This document shows positions 59,347 through 64,000 of a stretch of 64,000 nt of DNA, one piece after another (within the stretch, counting starts at the first letter, position 1; each line of letters starts with the position of its first letter). Below the pieces are notes generated by a model, which saw nothing but the letters and a program-made list of their open reading frames with translations, was not told the DNA's origin and did no database searches. Location of the stretch: NCBI RefSeq assembly GCF_008728515.1, contig NC_044977.1, positions 171,973,139 through 172,037,138 on the forward strand, read 5' to 3'. The position numbers and the translations under genes were made by a program. Origin of the DNA: Papio anubis. Its lineage: Eukaryota > Chordata > Mammalia > Primates > Cercopithecidae.

Positions 59347-59639
59347 GTGATATTTACAAATGTAGAGTATATTAACAGGCCACAAACACATGCCCAATGA
59401 ATGGGCAATCCATGGGCTTGGGGTTTATAAATGTGTCTCCAATGTAGGCAGATGCAGTAGGGAATGGAAACAGCATATGTGGAAGGAGGAACCTGGAGAG
59501 AGAGGTGACTAGAAAATTTTAGCCCTTGGGATTTCACAGAAATTTTCAGGAGGGCTTTAGACTTTCATGGGTTATTGTATGGGGATGTAACATCATATTA
59601 CCTACATCTCAAGGGGAAAGGAGACCTCAGCTGTTAAGT

Positions 59640-59760
59640 GCTATGAATTAGTACCTGCTTATCAGTCCTATCCATCACTGTCACTGATTTATATTCTTAA
59701 CACCTAGCCCAGAGTGAAGCACATAGTAGAAGCACAGTAAATTTGTTGAGTAGTCATTGA
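59640..59760 (+). mobile_element. L2 3' end
   Basis: 'aacacctagcccagagtgaa' and 'gcacatagtagaagcacagt' followed by 'aaatttgttgagtagtcatt' form an L2 terminus. Confidence 0.65.
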
Positions 59761-60805
59761 TTGCTTTTACTTTCTAGTTGTATTTTTAGTATTACTAAAC
59801 TATGTTCCAGAGAACTGTAGGATCCCAGAATTTGCTTCAAACTGTTATTTGAAGCACTCCAATGACTTCCAAATCCATAGCCACATCCTCAAACTCTTTT
59901 TGGATGGTCAGACTTGTGAATTCAACTGCCTACTAATTATGGTCAAAAGGATGTCCCATGGGTCCCTCAAATTCATCACACACAGAAGCTTCAGGCTTAT
60001 GTGTCCACTTTAGAAATAGGACAGAAGAAGAGAGATCATTTTGTTCCCAGCAGCCATAAAGACCCTAAAAATGGAAACAGTCCCAAATGTCTAGGGAATT
60101 CTGTGCCTAGGGAAATGCGATAGTCTAATTGACTCCATTGGTCATATGAGCCACTCTGGGGGAAGGCAAAGCAAGACTCCTTGATCAAGAGCCTCATTAG
60201 AGGCTGATGTGAACCGGGGGAGATGCACTTCCCAGAGGGAAGTAAAATGGGACAGATAAAATAACAAAGGATACCTATGGTAGCAATTCAATAAATATTT
60301 GTTAAATTGAGTTGCATGTGGATCTTCACAACCAAAACTTTTTTTTGAACTTTACAAGGATAACTTTTTGGCCTACCTTTCAGTATGAACTTAATTTTGT
60401 TGAGCCAGCTGCTCATCTTTGGTCTAGAAGCTGTTATGGTAAGTTTTAGCTCAGGCTATCTTAGGCAGATTTATAACCTCCTGTGATGCTGACATTATAA
60501 TGAAAATGCTGACAGCCCCCAAGTTTTGCTGACAGGAATGGCACAGCTGTGATAAAACTAGAAGATGAATGGAAATACAGTGCCTCATCCTTGTGGAATT
60601 GCCATGGGTTTACGTGGAAGAGAAACAAATCCTTAATTAGCCCAGGGCTGGAAGAAAGGCTGTCCAACATTAGAGGCCCAAGTTGGTTTGGATTCACTTG
60701 TCATGATATTTTCCCAGGCCATTTTAAAACACACCTGGAGGAATTGAGGAATAGAATATCATTTAAAAAAAAAAATCATTTCACTTGGCTTTGTCATCTA
60801 AATGA
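59761..60805. other. Single-copy sequence, nothing recognised
   Basis: No repeat family or exon-like block was recognised with confidence. Confidence 0.35.
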
Positions 60806-61014
60806 GGGGTCAGCAAACAAGGACCCATGGGCCAAATGTGCCCCACAGCAGGTTATTGTAAATAAAGGTTTAATTAGAACACAGCTATGCCTGTTCATTT
60901 AAATATTGCCTATGGCTACTTTTGCACTATGGCAGGGTTAATTGTGACAGAGACAGTGTGGCCCACAAAGCCTAAAATATTTACTCTCTGGTCCTTTACA
61001 GAAAAAGCTGATAG
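60806..61014. mobile_element. hAT-type MITE (MER family)
   Basis: 'aggggtcagcaaacaaggac' at one end, 'gtaaataaaggtttaattag', 'aaagcctaaaatatttactc' and 'ctggtcctttacagaaaaag' inside. This is a well-known mammalian element with 'ggggtcggcaaac' termini; the exact name is uncertain. Confidence 0.8.
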
Positions 61015-61519
61015 ACCTTGAGTTTAAAGAAATAATTTTCAAGACTTTTCATTGTTTATTTTGTTTCATGATATCATACATTACCTCTTTGCTTTCTGCA
61101 CACATCTTTCTAATTATGCTTAGAATATGTAGTTGTTCTAAAAAATAAAGTATAGTAGACTTGTTTAGAAATTCCATTATAATTCTTGAGAAACTTGGAG
61201 ACACCTGGCATTCCCAACATTGAAATGATGCCTTAACTTTTCTAATAAGAGTGTTGGATAAATTTCAGCAAAAGTGAAACAATCCAGAGAATAATTTTTC
61301 AGAGTCATTATCTTCCAGGGAACATAGGGTCAGGCACAAAAGTTGGAAGTATTGCATGCAATGAGACCGATTTGAATCATTTAACATTGTTGAGCTGTTA
61401 AGAAAAGTAGATTAAGGCTCTTCCTTGAAGTTTTATTTTTCTTTGTTTATTCCACATGGAGGTGAAGTGACACAGAAATTTCACAAATGTTTGTGGAATT
61501 CCTATTTTATATTGGACAT

Positions 61520-61720
61520 TATGGGGGCATTTTCATCCAGTTTGTATGCCATTTAATTGCAACAATAGCTATAGGAACTAGGTGTTGCTCTTTTCATTGT
61601 TCAGTTGAAAGACACTCAGATGAAATAATTTTCCTTGAGAAAAAGTTGTAGTGTTAGAATTTAAATCTAAATTGTCTGCTTCTATCCTGTATTCCTAAAA
61701 GCGTGGGCTTAATTTACACT
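61520..61720 (-). mobile_element. MIR SINE
   Basis: 'atttaattgcaacaatagct', 'gttgaaagacactcagatga' and 'tgttagaatttaaatctaaa' are the reverse complement of MIR core and flanks. Confidence 0.55.
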
Positions 61721-61814
61721 GTGATGTCTGAGCTGTGATTAGTTGCTACCACATTGTCTCTTTCTCATCATTAGATGTTCATTTTCTTCTTATTAATAGA
61801 GAGGCAGCATAGTA

Positions 61815-62125
61815 TATGCAGTGGTTCTCAGTCTATCCTAGAATATTTGAAATCACAACTATTTTCATAATAATATTAGGACATTACTTGACTTTTTCAC
61901 TGTCATTACCTCATGCATACACAGTGGAGGTTTTTGGAGGTGACATGAAGTGTAATGACATCATTCCTGTGATGCCTAATGGTTGTATAATCTTAAGTTT
62001 TTCTCTTTTAATGTTAATATTGTAAATATCGATAAACATAACCTACATAAATAAAAAATTCTTTGAAGTTCAGAGTAACTTGTAAGAGCATAGAAGGGTT
62101 TTCACCAAAGTATTGGGGAACCATG
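61815..62125. mobile_element. hAT-Charlie remnant (tentative)
   Basis: It begins 'gcagtggttctcagtctat', a hAT-Charlie terminal inverted repeat. 'gacatgaagtgtaatgacat' and 'attgtaaatatcgataaaca' fit an internal portion, and 'attggggaaccatgg' may be near the other end. Confidence 0.5.
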
Positions 62126-62164
62126 GTGAAACAATTAAGATAATGCCTCTTACTCACCTCCCCA

Positions 62165-62340
62165 AGCCAGACCTCCTTGATTTAAAACTAGTTTCTATTA
62201 TTCATTGACTTGGGTAAGTTTTTTTTAACCTATCCAATCCTTAGTTTCTCATCGCTGGCTTAAGAACAACACTAATATCTATTTTACAAGATTGCCTAAA
62301 TATGTTCATATTTAATATTGACAAGTCTTTGTTAAATAAA
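62165..62340 (+). mobile_element. MIR SINE (tentative)
   Basis: 'tgacttgggtaagttttttt', 'aatccttagtttctcatcgc' and 'caacactaatatctatttta' follow the MIR order. Confidence 0.5.
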
Positions 62341-62439
62341 ACAATAATGGCTTCAGTTTCAGAAGCTTTGAGACAGTGTTCAACTTTTCAAGTGTAGTCC
62401 TCTCCCCTCCCTGCCCTCTAAACTATAAATAAATTAGCT

Positions 62440-63410
62440 TTGTATAATTGTTCACAGTTATGGAATAAAAAAATCCTAACCATCTTTAAATGAACTTTTA
62501 ATTGCAGAATTATATATGTAAAATATTCATCATTACTATACAGCCTGTTTAACACAAAATGAGTAGAAAATTGCCAAACCTCAAAAATCCCATTTGTACC
62601 CTCCCAGTCACCATCCCCCAATTATTTCCCAAGGACAAGCCCTATTCTGACTTACAACATTGTCAACTAGTTTTGTCTGTTTTTGAACTTCATATAACTG
62701 AAATCACAGGGCATGCAGGATTCTGTATCTGGCTTCTTCCACTCATTATTCTGTTTGTTAGATTTATCTGTTTTGCTATGTGTAGTTTACAGGTAGGTCT
62801 ATATCATTGTTGATAGTATTCCATTGTACAAATATACATAATACATTCATCTACCCTACTCTTGAAGGATATTTAGGTTATTTTTAAGATTTTGGTTGTT
62901 ATTACTAGGCTGTTATAAACATTCTTGCTCATGTTTAGAAAAAAAATTTCATTGGGGAATTCCTTAGGAGTGAAATGGTTGGGTTATGGGGATTACATAT
63001 GACCATGTCTTAGGGGTTCATATTGCTGAGTCATTGAGGGTATGTATGTTCGGCTTTGTAATAGTTTTCCAAGGTGGCTGTATGAATTTACACACTTACC
63101 AGCAGTGTATGACAGTCCAGTTGTCAACACTTGGTATTGTCTATATATTTTCTTTTGCTCATTCTTATTGATGTGTACAGAAATTACATTGGGTTTTGAA
63201 TTTTCATTTCCCTGCTGACTAATGAAGTTGAGTATTTATTTACATATTATTTGGATAACTTCCTCTGTGAAGTACCTGTTCAAAATATTTGAACTTTATT
63301 TTCCTATTAGGTTATCTATTTTTTCTTATTGATTTCAAGGAGATATTTATATATCCTACATGCATGCCCTTTGATAGTTTTAGTACATTTTTAAGGTTCT
63401 TTAGAGAGCT
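62440..63410 (-). mobile_element. Old L1 (L1M/L1ME or HAL1-like)
   Basis: On the plus strand the reverse complement of an L1 3' half can be followed: 'tgaacttcatataactgaaa', 'ttgatagtattccattgtac', 'gtgaaatggttgggttatgg', 'tccaaggtggctgtatgaat' and 'tttccctgctgactaatgaa'. Frames are broken. Confidence 0.75.
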
Positions 63411-64000
63411 ATTCTAGCATTCTGTCACCTCAACCATTTAAAATTTAAAATGGCAAAAGAGCTTTATTAGTAGAGCATCTAATTTCAAATCCACCATTTT
63501 AAGCTTTGCTATTATTACAGACAAGCCAGGACAAAGTGTTGCGAAGAGAAAGCAAATGGGATTTTGCTTCTGTAAGTTAACAGTTACATTTCAGCTGTTC
63601 TGTTTACACACCATTAACTGTACACTCCAGAATGTGGTAGAACAAGAAAAACAATAATACAGTTCTTAGAATTTGTAATAAGCTGCACTTCACAGCACTT
63701 TACAAATAAACAGCAGTCATATCTGATCTGGTGGACTCAGAAAGTAAGCAGAGGCTACCCCAGTTTATGGACATATGCCCACCATGTAACAGACTAAGGG
63801 AAGGCTTACAGAGAAATGTCCAAACTTTCTTTGGAACACAACCTTATACTCTTTGTTATGCGAGGCAGGCACTGTTCATTCTCAAACACTTCCCATTGAC
63901 TGGGCAGGCACTCACACAGAAGAATAATCAAACAACTGCTGACTTTGGAATTGAATTTTTTTTTTTTTTCAAACTTCTCTGTACTAGTTCTAAACCATGG
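63411..64000. other. Single-copy sequence with an exon-like block
   Basis: A 51-base block at 63521-63571 sits between 'gctattattacag' and 'gtaagtt'. It is a multiple of three and open in all three forward frames. The acceptor pyrimidine tract is weak and I recognise no protein. Confidence 0.25.

Overview
This window is primate nuclear DNA. The Alu elements point to an Old World monkey rather than an ape. Two near-intact AluY copies (21553-21860 and 22541-22844) carry 'gatccggccactgcactcc' on the Alu strand where human AluY has 'gatcgcgccactgcactcc', and the second ends in 'aggcttgagccaccgcgcc'. Both variants are typical of cercopithecid AluY. I cannot name the species or the chromosomal locus.

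I see no convincing protein-coding gene. The DNA is AT-rich and CpG-poor outside Alus, and the open reading frames are short or lie inside repeats. It looks like intergenic sequence or the inside of a large intron. The best non-repeat transcript signal is an 84-base exon-like block at 17047-17130, with a good acceptor before it and 'gtaagt' after it. All three of its frames contain stops, so it could only be a UTR or lncRNA exon. Weaker exon-like blocks lie at 63521-63571 and 50120-50143. A minus-strand Lys/Glu-rich open stretch lies near 51829-52085.

Layout. 0-2 kb: a minus-strand MaLR retroelement (LTR, internal part, LTR) split by an AluY. 2.8-9.1 kb: two plus-strand copies of one class I ERV-like LTR, with an inverted pair of badly scrambled Alus, half a MADE1 element, an MST-type LTR and other Alus between them. 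9.6-11.6 kb: old LINE remnants, an L1M 3' end with an unusual hairpin, and an AluS. 12-20 kb: mostly single-copy sequence with MIRs, an ERV LTR and a MaLR-like LTR. 20.4-22.9 kb: an L2 split by a young L1 3' end, then the two monkey-type AluYs. 23.7-25.3 kb: AT-rich single-copy sequence that may include a regulatory element. 25.3-34 kb: an L1M on the minus strand with an internal 111-bp duplication, several LTRs, Alus and an L2. 34-40 kb: mostly single-copy, with a polypyrimidine tract and Alus. 40.1-42 kb: a long L2 split by an AluS. 43-45.1 kb: an MLT2-type LTR split by a 1.6-kb L1 with a clear target-site duplication. 45-64 kb: old MIR, L2, hAT and LTR fragments, one AluY, one AluJ and an L1M-type element at the end.

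The genes do not work together here because none was found. What the window records is layered retroelement insertion: old L2, MIR and MaLR copies were split by L1 and Alu, then by monkey-lineage AluYs. Subfamily names come from remembered consensus features, not a database search, and are marked tentative where appropriate.
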